Assembly (NCBI GenBank): GCA_024709955.1
Contig: JANJVS010000054.1
Location: 1-32,537 of the forward strand
Direction of reading: 5' to 3'
From: Rhodocyclaceae bacterium
Lineage (GTDB): Bacteria > Pseudomonadota > Gammaproteobacteria > Burkholderiales > Rhodocyclaceae
DNA: 32,537 nucleotides
This document shows, piece after piece, positions 16,520-25,500 of this stretch. Within the stretch, counting starts at the first letter, position 1. The number at the start of each line of letters is the position of its first letter. Below the pieces are notes generated by a model that saw only the letters and a list, made by a program, of their open reading frames with translations, had not been told where the DNA came from and did no database searches. The translations under genes and the position numbers were made by a program.

Positions 16520-18465
16520 GCGGTGGCTCCGGCGGCGGCCGCGGTGGCGGCGGCGGACTGCTTGACGCGGATGCGGTAGCGGCGGTCGGCGGCGGCCAGC
16601 AGGCCGCCGAGGGACATCAGCAGGCAGCCGCCCCAGATCCAGTCCACAAAGGGCTTGAAATAGACGCGCACCGCCCAGGCCTCGCCTTCCAGCGGCTCGC
16701 CGAGGGAGACATAGACGTCACGCGTCAGGCCGGCATCGATGGCAGCCTCGGTCATCGGCATCGCCGAGGTGTCGTAGTTGCGCTTCTCCGGATAGAGCGT
16801 GCGCAGCGGCTTGCCATCCTTCGTGAGCTCGAAGCTGCCGCGCGCGGCGACGTAGTTCGGACCGCGCACGTCATGCACGCCGAGGAACTTGAAGGTATGG
16901 CCGCCGACCGTCACCGTTTCGCCGGGGGACATGCGCACGTCGCGCTCCTCTTCGTAGGTGCTCACCATCGCCACGCCGACGACGAAGGCGGCGAGGCCGC
17001 AGTGGGCGATCTGCATGCCCCACCAAGAGGCGGTGGGCTTGCCGGTCTTGAAGCGCTCGACCGTCTGCAGGACGATCGCCGCGGCGATCCAGACGGCCAG
17101 CGCCAGCGCCAGGGCGACGTAGGCGTGCCACTCGCCCGCAAGCAGCGGCAGGCCGGCGCCGGCCAGCACGGCGGCGAGGGCGGCGGGCCAGAGCCTGCGC
17201 AGGATCGGCCCGATCTCGGCATGCTTCCAGCGCGCGATCGGCCCGGCGGCGACCAGCACCAGCAGCGGCAGCATGATCGGCACGAAGACGGCGTTGAAAT
17301 AGGGCGGCCCGACCGAAAGCTTGCCCATGCCCAGCGCGTCGATCAGCAGCGGGTAAAGGGTGCCGAGCAGCACGGCGCCGCAGGCGACCACCAGCAGCAC
17401 GTTGTTGACCAGCAGCAGGGTCTCGCGCGAGAGCAGCGCGAAGCGGCCGCCGAGGCTCACCTTCGGCGCGCGCGCGGCGAACAGCAGCAGCGAGCTGCCG
17501 ACGACGATGGCGAGCAGGATCAGGATGAAGATGCCGCGGCGCGGGTCGGTGGCGAAGGCATGCACCGAGGTGAGCACGCCGGAACGCACCAGGAAGGTGC
17601 CGAGCAGCGAGAGCGAGAAGGCGGCGATCGCCAGCAGCACGGTCCAGTTCTTGAAGCTGCCGCGCTTTTCGGTGACGGCGAGGGAGTGGATCAGCGCGGT
17701 GGCGACCAGCCAGGGCATGAAGGAGGCGTTCTCCACCGGATCCCAGAACCACCAGCCGCCCCAGCCGAGCTCGTAGTAGGCCCACCAGGAGCCGAGCGCG
17801 ATGCCGAGGGTAAGGAACACCCAGGCCACCGTGGTCCAGGGGCGCGACCAGCGCGCCCAGGCGGCGTCGAGCTGGCCGGCGAGCAGCGCGGCGATGGCGA
17901 AGGCGAAGGCCACCGACATGCCGACGTAGCCCATGTAGAGCAGGGGCGGGTGGAAGACCAGGCCCGGATCCTGCAGCAGCGGGTTGAGCGAGCGGCCTTC
18001 CTCGACGGCGGGGAGCAGGCGCTCGAAGGGGCTGGAGGTCAGCAGCACGAAGGCGAGCAGGCCGAAGGTGACGAGGCCGAGCACGCCGAGCACGCGCGCC
18101 ACCATCGCCTCGGGCAGCCGGCGCGAGAACAGCGCGACGGCCTGCGCCCAGCCGGTGAGCATCAGCACCCAGAGCAGCAGCGAGCCCTCGTGACCGCCCC
18201 ACACCGCCGAGATCCGGTACAGGGTCGGCAGCTGGGTGTTCGAGTGCTGCGCGACGTACTCGACCGAGAAGTCGTTGCTGTAGAAGGACCAGGTCAGGAC
18301 GAGGAAGGAGAACAGCACGAGCAGGAAGGCGGCGGCGGTCGCCGGCCGCGCCAGCGCGACCCATTGGGGCTGGTTGCGCTGGGCCCCCAGCAGCGGCAGC
18401 ACGCCCTGCACCAGGGTGACGAGCAGGGCGAGCATCAGGGCGAAGTGGCCTAGTTCCGGAATCAT
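16516..18465 (-). CDS. ccmF: CcmF, haem lyase core subunit
   Basis: CcmF is the large membrane protein that ligates haem to apocytochrome c. The 649-residue length is typical. It starts MIPELGHFALML and has many membrane helices and the WWD signature GGWWFWDPVENASFMPW (about residues 235-250). HEGSLLLWVLMLTGWAQ and a large periplasmic domain before the last helix (VRVYFKPFVDWIWGG) are also typical. The C-terminal tail after the last helix is Ala-rich. It follows ccmE after 12 bases and overlaps ccmG. Both strands show very long shadow frames here, as expected of GC-rich coding DNA. Confidence 0.97.
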   Translation of the reverse strand: MIPELGHFALMLALLVTLVQGVLPLLGAQRNQPQWVALARPATAAAFLLVLFSFLVLTWSFYSNDFSVEYVAQHSNTQLPTLYRISAVWGGHEGSLLLWVLMLTGWAQAVALFSRRLPEAMVARVLGVLGLVTFGLLAFVLLTSSPFERLLPAVEEGRSLNPLLQDPGLVFHPPLLYMGYVGMSVAFAFAIAALLAGQLDAAWARWSRPWTTVAWVFLTLGIALGSWWAYYELGWGGWWFWDPVENASFMPWLVATALIHSLAVTEKRGSFKNWTVLLAIAAFSLSLLGTFLVRSGVLTSVHAFATDPRRGIFILILLAIVVGSSLLLFAARAPKVSLGGRFALLSRETLLLVNNVLLVVACGAVLLGTLYPLLIDALGMGKLSVGPPYFNAVFVPIMLPLLVLVAAGPIARWKHAEIGPILRRLWPAALAAVLAGAGLPLLAGEWHAYVALALALAVWIAAAIVLQTVERFKTGKPTASWWGMQIAHCGLAAFVVGVAMVSTYEEERDVRMSPGETVTVGGHTFKFLGVHDVRGPNYVAARGSFELTKDGKPLRTLYPEKRNYDTSAMPMTEAAIDAGLTRDVYVSLGEPLEGEAWAVRVYFKPFVDWIWGGCLLMSLGGLLAAADRRYRIRVKQSAAATAAAAGATA

Positions 18466-18477
18466 GGCGAAGCCTCG

Positions 18478-18918
18478 TTATTGTTTGAGGGTTTGCCCGG
18501 TTTTCTGGGCCTGGTCGACGGCGTGCTGGGCCTCGGGAGGCATGTAGTTCTCGTCGTGTTTGGCGAGCACCTCGCTGGCGGCGAACACGCCGTCGGCGCC
18601 GATGCGGCCCTGGGCCACCGCGCCCTTGCCTTCCATGAACAGGTCGGGAAGGATGCCGGTGTAGGCGACCGGCACTTCCTTGGCCGTGTCGGTGATGACG
18701 AAGTGCACGGTGAGGTTGTCGCGCCGCAGCGAGCCTTCCTTGACCATGCCGCCGACGCGGAAGGTCTTGCCCTGCGGCGCCTTGCCCTCGGCGATCTCGG
18801 TGGGGGTGACGAAGAAGGCAATGTTGCTGTTGAGGGCGTTCAGCACCAGCGCGGCGGCGATGCCCAGCGCCGCGAGGCCGCCGCCGATCAGGGCGATGCG
18901 TTTGTGACGAGGTTTCAT
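18478..18918 (-). CDS. ccmE: CcmE, periplasmic haem chaperone
   Basis: CcmE covalently binds haem and carries it from CcmABCD to CcmF. The 146-residue protein has one N-terminal helix ([23 protein letters not shown]), a beta-barrel OB-fold, and the haem-binding motif AKHDENYMP with His121 and Tyr125. [15 protein letters not shown] and [20 protein letters not shown] are conserved. Its ATG overlaps the ccmD stop by four bases. Confidence 0.97.
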   Translation of the reverse strand: MKPRHKRIALIGGGLAALGIAAALVLNALNSNIAFFVTPTEIAEGKAPQGKTFRVGGMVKEGSLRRDNLTVHFVITDTAKEVPVAYTGILPDLFMEGKGAVAQGRIGADGVFAASEVLAKHDENYMPPEAQHAVDQAQKTGQTLKQ

Positions 18919-19097
18919 TGTTGGTCCAGGTTTTCCGCGATGCGTTCGCGGCGCAGGCTGCGCAAAATATCCTTACGACGCTTCGACGCGAGGATTGGTT
19001 CCGCGATCATGAGCAGCGCGCAGACGCCGAAGCTGCCCCAGACGTAGAGACCGTAGCCGCCCATGGCGAAGAAGGCGGCGGGGGATTCCCAGTTCAT
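18915..19097 (-). CDS. ccmD: CcmD, small membrane adaptor of haem export
   Basis: This 60-residue single-pass protein helps release holo-CcmE from the CcmABC complex. [34 protein letters not shown] is the family pattern (AxGGYxxYVWxS), followed by a basic cytoplasmic tail [16 protein letters not shown]. It is absent from the track as a separate ORF because the 286-residue frame 18915-19775 includes it. The start at 19097 is fixed by its four-base overlap with ccmC and by the family's length. Confidence 0.93.
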   Translation of the reverse strand: MNWESPAAFFAMGGYGLYVWGSFGVCALLMIAEPILASKRRKDILRSLRRERIAENLDQQ

Positions 19098-19852
19098 TGT
19101 CCGGTTCCTTTCACCTCGGGCAGTTCCTTGACCCACTCGGTGTGGGCCTCGCGTTCCAGGATGATGGCGCGCACGCGGGTCAGGGCGACGGCGATCGAAT
19201 ACATCCAGAAAGCCAGCGCCATGATCAGCATGCCCCAGAGCATGGTGGCCGCCATGGTCGGCGCCTTGGTCAGCGAGACCGAGGCGCCCTGGTGCAGGGT
19301 GTTCCACCATTTCACCGAGAAATAGATGATCGGCACGTTGACCACGCCCACCAGCGCGAGAATGGCCCCGGCCTTGTCGGCGCGGCGCGGATCGTCGATC
19401 GCCGCCTGCAGCGCGATGAAGCCGATGTAGAGGAAAAACAGGATCAGCGCCGAGGTCAGGCGCGCGTCCCAGACCCACCAGGCGCCCCACATCGGCTTGC
19501 CCCAGAAGGCGCCGGTCCAGAGGGAGAGGAAGGCCATGATCGCCCCCGTGGGCGCGAGGGCCTGGGCCATCATGCCGGACAGGCGCGTGTTGAGGGCGAG
19601 GCCGAGGGCTGCCCAGCCGGCCATGACGATATAGATGAACATCGACATCCAGGCCGCCGGCACGTGGATGAAGATGATGCGGTAGCCCTCGCCCTGCTGG
19701 AAGTCGGTGGGGGCGGCGAAGAAGGTGATCCACAGGCCGATGCCGCCGAAGATCGCCGCGAGCGCCCAGAACCACGGGATCATCTTGCCGGCGAGCGGAT
19801 AGAAGCTCTGCGGCGAGGCGTACTTGAACCAGTTGATGATCTTGTTATTCAA
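19094..19852 (-). CDS. ccmC: CcmC, haem handling membrane protein
   Basis: CcmC loads haem onto CcmE. The 252-residue protein has six membrane helices, the WWD motif WGAWWVWDARLTS (122-134), and a flanking conserved His in IFIHVPAAWMSM (His63). A second conserved His lies in WWNTLHQGASVS. The start at 19852 is eight bases downstream of the ccmB stop. The C-terminal tail is hydrophilic and cytoplasmic. Confidence 0.97.
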   Translation of the reverse strand: MNNKIINWFKYASPQSFYPLAGKMIPWFWALAAIFGGIGLWITFFAAPTDFQQGEGYRIIFIHVPAAWMSMFIYIVMAGWAALGLALNTRLSGMMAQALAPTGAIMAFLSLWTGAFWGKPMWGAWWVWDARLTSALILFFLYIGFIALQAAIDDPRRADKAGAILALVGVVNVPIIYFSVKWWNTLHQGASVSLTKAPTMAATMLWGMLIMALAFWMYSIAVALTRVRAIILEREAHTEWVKELPEVKGTGQ

Positions 19853-19860
19853 GCGAATTC

Positions 19861-20526
19861 CTACTCAAGAGCGATTCTCAGGGCGGCCGTGGTCGCCCAC
19901 GGCGCGAAAAACACAGCCAGCGCGAGCAGCGCGGCCAGCAGCGACAGATGCCCGCCGGCGCCCAGGCCGGAAATGTGCGCCTCCACCGCGCCGGCGCCGA
20001 AGATCAGGGCCGGCACGTAGAGCGGCAGCACCAGCAGGGAAAGCAGCACGCCGCCGCCGCGCACGCCCAGCGTCAGCGCCGCGCCGATCGCACCGATCAG
20101 CGACAGCAGCGGGGTGCCGAGCAGCAGCGCCACCACGAGGATGCCGAGCGCCTCGGCGTCCAGGTCGAACTGGATGCCCAGCACCGGCGCCAGCAGCACC
20201 AGCGGCAGGCCGGTGGTGATCCAGTGGGCGGCGATTTTACCCGTTATCAGCAGGCCCAACGGGGTGGGAGACAGCACCATCTGCTCAAGAGTTCCATCGG
20301 CATGGTCGGGCGCGAACAGGCGCGCCAGGCCGAGCATGGTGGCGAGCAGCGCCGCCACCCAGAGAATGCCCGGGGCGATCTTCTTGAGCAGCGCGGCCTC
20401 GGGGCCGATGCCGAGGGGAAACAGGCTGACGACGATGACGAAGAAGAACAGGGCGGTGAGCACCTCGCTCTTCCTGCGCATCGCCAGCAGCAGGTCGCGG
20501 CGGATCACGGCGAGGATCGCGTTCAT
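19861..20526 (-). CDS. ccmB: CcmB, ABC transporter permease for haem release
   Basis: CcmB is the six-helix membrane partner of the CcmA ATPase. ATG 20526 gives MNAILAVIRRDLLLAMRRKSEVLTALFFFVIVVSLFPLGIGPE, the typical family N-terminus, and a 221-residue protein, the normal size. WVAALLATMLGLARLFAPDHADGTLEQMVLSP is also conserved. The track's 394-residue frame extends into ccmA out of frame and was rejected. The four-base overlap with ccmA supports the start chosen. Confidence 0.96.
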   Translation of the reverse strand: MNAILAVIRRDLLLAMRRKSEVLTALFFFVIVVSLFPLGIGPEAALLKKIAPGILWVAALLATMLGLARLFAPDHADGTLEQMVLSPTPLGLLITGKIAAHWITTGLPLVLLAPVLGIQFDLDAEALGILVVALLLGTPLLSLIGAIGAALTLGVRGGGVLLSLLVLPLYVPALIFGAGAVEAHISGLGAGGHLSLLAALLALAVFFAPWATTAALRIALE

Positions 20527-21128
20527 ATCTTGAGCACCTTGCCGTTGGGCAGCGGCATGCTCTGGTGGCTGGTGAGGATCGCCATGCCGCCGCCGGCCAG
20601 ATGTTCCTCGATCAACGCGGAGAGCATGTCCACGGCCTTGACGTCGAGGGCGGTGAAGGGTTCGTCGAGAATCCACAGCGTGGCCTTGCGCACCGCCAGC
20701 CGGGCGAGCAGCACGCGGCGCTTCTGGCCGGCGGAAAGGAAGCGCACGGCGAGATCCTCGCGGCCGCGCAGGCCGAAACGCGCCAGCGTCCCGAGGGCCT
20801 CGGTCTCGTCGAGGGGGGCGCCGTCGAGCTGGGCGGCGAGCAGCAGGTTCTCGAAGGGCGTGAGCTCTTCCTTCACCGCGCCATGGTGGCCGAGGAAGAG
20901 CATTTCGCGCCGGTAGTCCTCGGCGAGCTCGCGGATCGGCGCGCCGCGCCAGAAAATCTGGCCTTCCGCGGGCGGGGCGAGACTGGAAAGGATGCGCAGC
21001 AGGCTGGTCTTGCCGGCGCCGTTCTCCCCCTGCACGTGCAGCCATTCGCCCGGGCCGACCGCGAGATCGAGCCCGGCGAACAGGCGGCGTTCGCCGCGAA
21101 CACAGGAAAGGCCGGTGGCGGTCAGCAT
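20523..21128 (-). CDS. ccmA: CcmA, ABC transporter ATPase
   Basis: CcmA hydrolyses ATP to release haem-loaded CcmE from the CcmABCD complex. The 201-residue protein has Walker A GENGAGKTS (34-42), the signature LSAGQKRR (131-138, the family's variant of LSGGQ), and Walker B LWILDEPF (151-158). TSHQ follows as the switch His. It is the first gene of the nine-gene ccmABCDEFGHI operon, divergent from the rnf operon across a 527-base gap. A TTGACC at 21178-21173 on its strand could be a -35, but I saw no matching -10. Confidence 0.96.
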   Translation of the reverse strand: MLTATGLSCVRGERRLFAGLDLAVGPGEWLHVQGENGAGKTSLLRILSSLAPPAEGQIFWRGAPIRELAEDYRREMLFLGHHGAVKEELTPFENLLLAAQLDGAPLDETEALGTLARFGLRGREDLAVRFLSAGQKRRVLLARLAVRKATLWILDEPFTALDVKAVDMLSALIEEHLAGGGMAILTSHQSMPLPNGKVLKI

Positions 21129-21214
21129 GGGGGGCGAATTTTGCCTGAATCGGCGGAAATTGGCTTATCGGCGGTCAAGCATGGACGGCGCGGAGACGCA
21201 TGGCGCCGGGAAAG

Positions 21215-21234
21215 TCGGCGCTGGCGGCACGGTG
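21215..21234 (+). repeat. Dispersed repeat, copy 4 (ccmA-rnfB gap)
   Basis: TCGGCGCTGGCGGCACGGTG has one difference from the core and is preceded by AAAG. It is in the divergent gap, upstream of the rnf promoter. Confidence 0.75.
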
Positions 21235-21310
21235 GCGGGAGCCAGCGCCATCCCCCCGGGAAGCATGGAGGCGCACGGCGGCGGCTATATCTTCGGTAGA
21301 AAATAATTTT

Positions 21311-21363
21311 ATTGCTTGCATCAAAACCATTGCTTGTTGCGCTGCGTCATTGTTACTTATACT
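21311..21363 (+). promoter_or_regulatory. Sigma-70 promoter of the rnf operon, with an 18-base-spaced direct repeat
   Basis: TTGTTG (21334-21339), 18 bases, then TATACT (21358-21363) form a good -35/-10 pair in an AT-rich pocket. The predicted start is near 21370. ATTGCTTG occurs at 21311-21318 and again at 21329-21336, 18 bases apart, overlapping the -35. The repeat could be a regulator site; it does not match FNR. Confidence 0.6.
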
Positions 21364-21369
21364 CCGCCG

Positions 21370-21655
21370 CATCACGAACATGCACGGGGCGCAACCCCAC
21401 GCATGCCAGTCCAAAAGGGCAGCAAGCCGCCCTTTTGCCCAGTTGACCGGGGCAACCCCCGGTCGCGCCGTGATGGCCGTCGAGGCTCGTGCCCGCAAGG
21501 CGCGGGTTTCGTCCGGCCAACCAAGGTTCGGTCGCCGCGGCGCGCCTTCCGGTTTCGGAGGCGGGCCCGGGCGGTCGGTTTTCTCGGTCACGGCGCGCAG
21601 CCCCGCATTCCATTGCCGCGCGCTCGTCGTGCTTTTGTCGGGGTATGGCTGTCTC
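21370..21655 (+). other. Hairpin-rich 5' leader of the rnf operon
   Basis: About 286 bases lie between the predicted start and rnfB. Consecutive hairpins are visible: CATGC/GCATG enclosing GGGG-CGCAA-CCCC (21379-21405), CAAAAGGGC/GCCCTTTTG (about 21412-21437, nine pairs) and GACCGGGG-CAAC-CCCCGGTC (about 21446-21465, eight pairs), then CCCGC/GCGGG (about 21491-21505). The order suggests a structured regulatory RNA. I could not match it to a known riboswitch class. The rnfB frame is open through the whole region, so an N-terminal extension cannot be excluded. Confidence 0.45.
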
Positions 21656-22534
21656 ATGGAATCTATCTCGAGTTTGACGGTGGCGGGCGCCTTCATGGCC
21701 GTGCTCGGCGTGGCCCTGGCCGCGCTGCTGGCCTTCGCCAACCGCAAGCTGTTCGTCTATGAAGACCCGCGCATCGAGCAGGTCGAGGAGCTGCTGCCCA
21801 AGTCCAACTGCGGGGCCTGCGGCATGCCCGGCTGCCGCGGTTTCGCCGAGAAGGTGGTGAGCGGCGACGTCGTGCCGGCGCAGTGCACCGTGAGCTCGCC
21901 GCAGCAGCGTCAGGACATCGCCGACCTGCTCGGCGTCGCGGCGGGCAGCGTCGAGAAGAAGGTGGCGCGGCTCGCCTGCGCGGGCGGCAAGCATGTCGCC
22001 TTCACGCGCGCGCGCTACGCCGGCCTCAAGACCTGCCGCGCGGCGGCGGTGGTCGGCGGCGGCGGCAAGGAATGCGCCTGGGGCTGCCTCGGCCTCGGCG
22101 ACTGCGAAGTGGTCTGCAATTTCGACGCCCTCCATCTGGACGAGCACGGCCTGCCGGTGGTCGATGCCGACAAGTGCTCGGCCTGCAACGACTGCGTCGA
22201 GGTCTGCCCCAAGGGCCTGTTCTCGCTGGAGCCGATCAGCCATCGCCTCTGGATCGCCTGCAAGAACAAGGCGGACGGCGAGACGGCCGAGAAATCCTGC
22301 GAGGTGGCTTGCACCGCCTGCGGCAAGTGCGTCGCCGACGCGCCGCCCGGCCTGATGCAACTCGACGGCCAGCTCGCGGCGGTGCGCTACGAGCTCAACG
22401 CCTGGGCCACGCGCGCGCCGATCGAGCGCTGTCCAACCGGCGCCATCGTCTGGTTCGACACCCCCAACAAGCCGGTCAAGGGCGCGGCCGCGAAAAAGAT
22501 CCTGCGGCAGGACGCGCTGCCGACGCTGAATTGA
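21656..22534 (+). CDS. rnfB: RnfB, multi-cluster ferredoxin-type subunit of the Rnf complex
   Basis: RnfB is the membrane-anchored iron-sulfur subunit thought to accept electrons from ferredoxin. The 292-residue protein has one N-terminal helix (VAGAFMAVLGVALAALLAFANRKL), the RnfB-specific CGACGMPGC cluster site (52-60, with Cys77), then many more Cys. These include LACAGG (108), TCRAA (127), CAWGCLGLGDCEVVC (140-154), CSACNDCVEVCP (174-185), ACTACGKC (219-225) and Cys259. This long type resembles RnfB of anaerobes rather than the roughly 190-residue E. coli RsxB. ATG 21656 was chosen because the membrane helix follows at once; the in-frame ATG at 21380 would add about 90 Arg-rich, non-conserved residues. 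nifJ follows after 20 bases. Confidence 0.88.
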   Translation: MESISSLTVAGAFMAVLGVALAALLAFANRKLFVYEDPRIEQVEELLPKSNCGACGMPGCRGFAEKVVSGDVVPAQCTVSSPQQRQDIADLLGVAAGSVEKKVARLACAGGKHVAFTRARYAGLKTCRAAAVVGGGGKECAWGCLGLGDCEVVCNFDALHLDEHGLPVVDADKCSACNDCVEVCPKGLFSLEPISHRLWIACKNKADGETAEKSCEVACTACGKCVADAPPGLMQLDGQLAAVRYELNAWATRAPIERCPTGAIVWFDTPNKPVKGAAAKKILRQDALPTLN

Positions 22535-22554
22535 ATTCCCATTAGGAGCTTCCC

Positions 22555-25500
22555 ATGTTGACGAAACTGTTCCAGTCCGCCAAGAGCGAAACCGACCAGA
22601 AGCAGGTCAAGTATCCGGGCGTCCGCGATGCCGTCGATGGCAACACCGCCGTCATCCATGTCGAGCGCGAGGCCTCGGACGCCGCCGGCGCCTACCCGAT
22701 CACACCCTCGACGCAGATGGGCGAGTACTGGGCCGAGGAGGTCGCCAAGGGCCATCTCAACATCTCCGACAAGCCGCTGATCTTCATCGAGCCGGAGTCC
22801 GAGCACGCCGCCGCCGGCGTCACCGCCGGCATGGCGATGACCGGTCTGCGCGCCACCAACTTCTCCTCGGCGCAGGGCGTCGCCTTCATGCACGAGTCGC
22901 TCTACGGCGCCGTCGGCAAGCGCCTGCCCTACCTGCTCAACATGGGCTGTCGCGCCATCACCAAGGCCTCGCTCAACGTGCATTGCAGCCACGACGACTA
23001 CCACTGCGTGGACGACACCGGCTTCATCCAGGTGATGGCCAAGAACGCCACCGAGTGCGCCGACCTCAACCTGATCGGCCGCAAGGTCGCCGAGCTGTCG
23101 CTGACGCCGGCGATCGTCGGCCAGGACGGCTTCATCACCACCCACCTGATCGAATCCTGCGTGCTGCCCGAACGCGAGCTGGTGGCCGAATACCTCGGCA
23201 AGCCGGACGACCTGATCGACACGCCGACCCCGGCGCAGGCCATGCTCTACGGCTCGAAGCGCCGTCGCGTGCCGGCGATCTGGGACGTGGATACCCCGCT
23301 GGTGTCCGGCTCGGTGCAGAACCAGGATGCCTACATGCAGGCCACCGCCGGCCAGCGTCCCTACTTCTTCGACCATATCGAGGAGATCACCGACGCCTGC
23401 ATGGCCGAATACGCCGGCCTGACCGGGCGCCAGTACCAGCGCGTGTCCACCTACAAGTGCGAGGACGCCGACTACGTGATCGTCGGCATGGGCAGCATGA
23501 TCGTGCAGGCCGAGGCCGTCGCCGACTACCTGCGCGAGACGCGCAAGCTCAAGGTCGGGGTCGTCAACCTCACGATGTTCCGCCCCTTCCCGGGCGATCT
23601 GCTGGGCAAGGTGCTCAAGGGCAGGAAGGGCGTCGTCGTGCTGGAGCGCACCGACCAGCCGCTCGCCGAGGACCTGCCGCTGATGCGCGAAGTGCGCGCC
23701 ACCCTGGTCAAGTGCATCGAGAACGGCATGGTGCTCGACGGCGACAAGCCCTATGCGGGCTATGCGAGCTACGGCGCCGGCGAGATGCCGCGCCTCTACT
23801 CCGGCTGCTACGGCCTCGGCTCGCGCGACCTGCAGCCCGAGGGCCTGATCGGCGCCATCGAGAACATGCTGCCCGAGGGCGCCAAGCGCAAGTTCTTCTA
23901 CCTCTCGATCGACTTCGCGCGCGACCCGCTCAATCCGAAGGACGAGGTGCACCAGCAGGACCTGCAGGAGAAGTATCCGCAGATCAAGGCGCTCGGCATC
24001 CGCGGCAGCGAGAACCCCAACCTGCTGCCCAAGGGTGCCATCACCGTGCGCATGCACTCGGTCGGCGGCTGGGGCGCGATCACCACCGGCAAGAACCTGG
24101 CGATGACCCTTTACGAGCTGCTCGGCTGGGACATCAAGGCCAACCCGAAATACGGTTCCGAGAAGAAGGGCCAGCCGACCACCTACTACCTTTCCGCCGC
24201 GCCGGAGCCGATCCGTATCAACTGCGAATACACCTACGTGGATGTCGTGCTCTCCCCCGACCCCAACGTGTTCGGCCACTCGAACCCGCTCTCCGGCCTC
24301 AAGAAGGGCGGCTTCCTGATCATCCAGTCGAACCTCGGTGACGAGACCTGGGCGAGCTTCCCGGTCTGGGCGCAGAAATTCATCGTCGATAACGACATCC
24401 GCGTCTACCATCTCGACGCCTTCCAGATCGCGCGCGAGGAGGCCGGTTCGCCCGAGTTGCAGTTGCGCATGCAGGGCATCGCCTTCCAGGGCGCCTTCTT
24501 CGCCGCCAGCCCGGTGATGCAAAGCGCCAACCTGACCGAGAACGCGCTGTTCGCGGCGATCGAGGCGCAACTGCAGGCCAAGTTCGGCGGCAAGGGCGCG
24601 CGTGTCGTGCAGGACAACCTGCGCGTCGTCAAGCGCGGCTACACCGAGCTCAAGGAGATCACCGACAAGCAGGTCGGCGTGACGCGCAAGCAGCTCGTCA
24701 AGAAGGACGCCGGCCTGCCGATCATGCTGCAGCAGCTGCCGGCCGGCGACGGCAAGATCGCCGACATCCACCGCTTCTGGGAACAAACCGGCAACTTCTA
24801 TCTGACCGGCAAGGGCTCCGACAACCTCGTCGATCCCTTCATCGGCACCGCCGTGATGCCCGCCGCCACCGGCGTTTACCGCGACATGACCGGCATCCGC
24901 TTCGAGCATCCGGTGTGGATCGCCGAGAACTGCACGGCCTGCGGCAACTGCTACACCGAGTGCCCGGATTCGGCGATCCCCGGCCTGGTCAGCTCGATCG
25001 GCGACGTCTTCAACACCTGCATCAACCGCATCGAGACCGGCGGCACGCCGACGCGCTTCCTGCGCCGCGCCTCGCGCACCGTCGAGAAGAAGCTGCGCAA
25101 CCTGGTCGATACCGTCGGCGGCCCGGTACGGCCGCTGATCGACCGCGCCATGAGCGAGACCGTCGCCGAGGCGCCCGAGGCCGACCGCCACAGCATGTCG
25201 TCCGAATTCACCCTGCTGCAGGTGCAGCTCGCCGGCTTCCAGTTCGCCGCCACCAAGCCCTACTGGAACCAGAAGGAGAAGAAGGCCAAGGGCAGCGGCG
25301 GCCTGTTCTCGATCACCATCAACCCCTACACCTGCAAGGGCTGCGCGCTGTGCGTCACCGTCTGCGAGGACGACGCGCTCAAGATGGTCACCCAGACCGA
25401 GGAGTCCACCGACAAGCTGCGCCGCGACTGGAACTTCTGGCTCGACCTGCCGACCACGCCGAAGGAATACAGCCGCATCGACAGCCTCGACGAGAAGATC

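Noticed and set aside
16873-18453. 526-codon plus-strand frame opposite ccmF
   Set aside because: The translation is a His/Glu/Gln/Arg-rich shadow, while ccmF has its WWD motif and membrane helices on the minus strand.
18582-18601. Further dispersed-repeat copy in ccmE (GTCGGCGCCGATGCGG)
   Set aside because: Only about ten bases match, and they encode the conserved GRIGADGVF segment of CcmE, so the resemblance is coding.
21311-21323. FNR-like TTGCTTGCATCAA upstream of rnfB
   Set aside because: The spacer is one base too short and the first half-site is degraded. It is better described as part of the direct repeat.
21370-21655. Known riboswitch (c-di-GMP-I, TPP, cobalamin, FMN, ZTP or Moco class)
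   Set aside because: I looked for the hallmark conserved boxes of these classes and found none, so it is reported only as a structured leader.
21129-21655. Sigma-54 promoter for the rnf operon, as in nitrogen-fixation rnf genes
   Set aside because: No TGGC-N8-TTGC type -24/-12 element was found in the gap.
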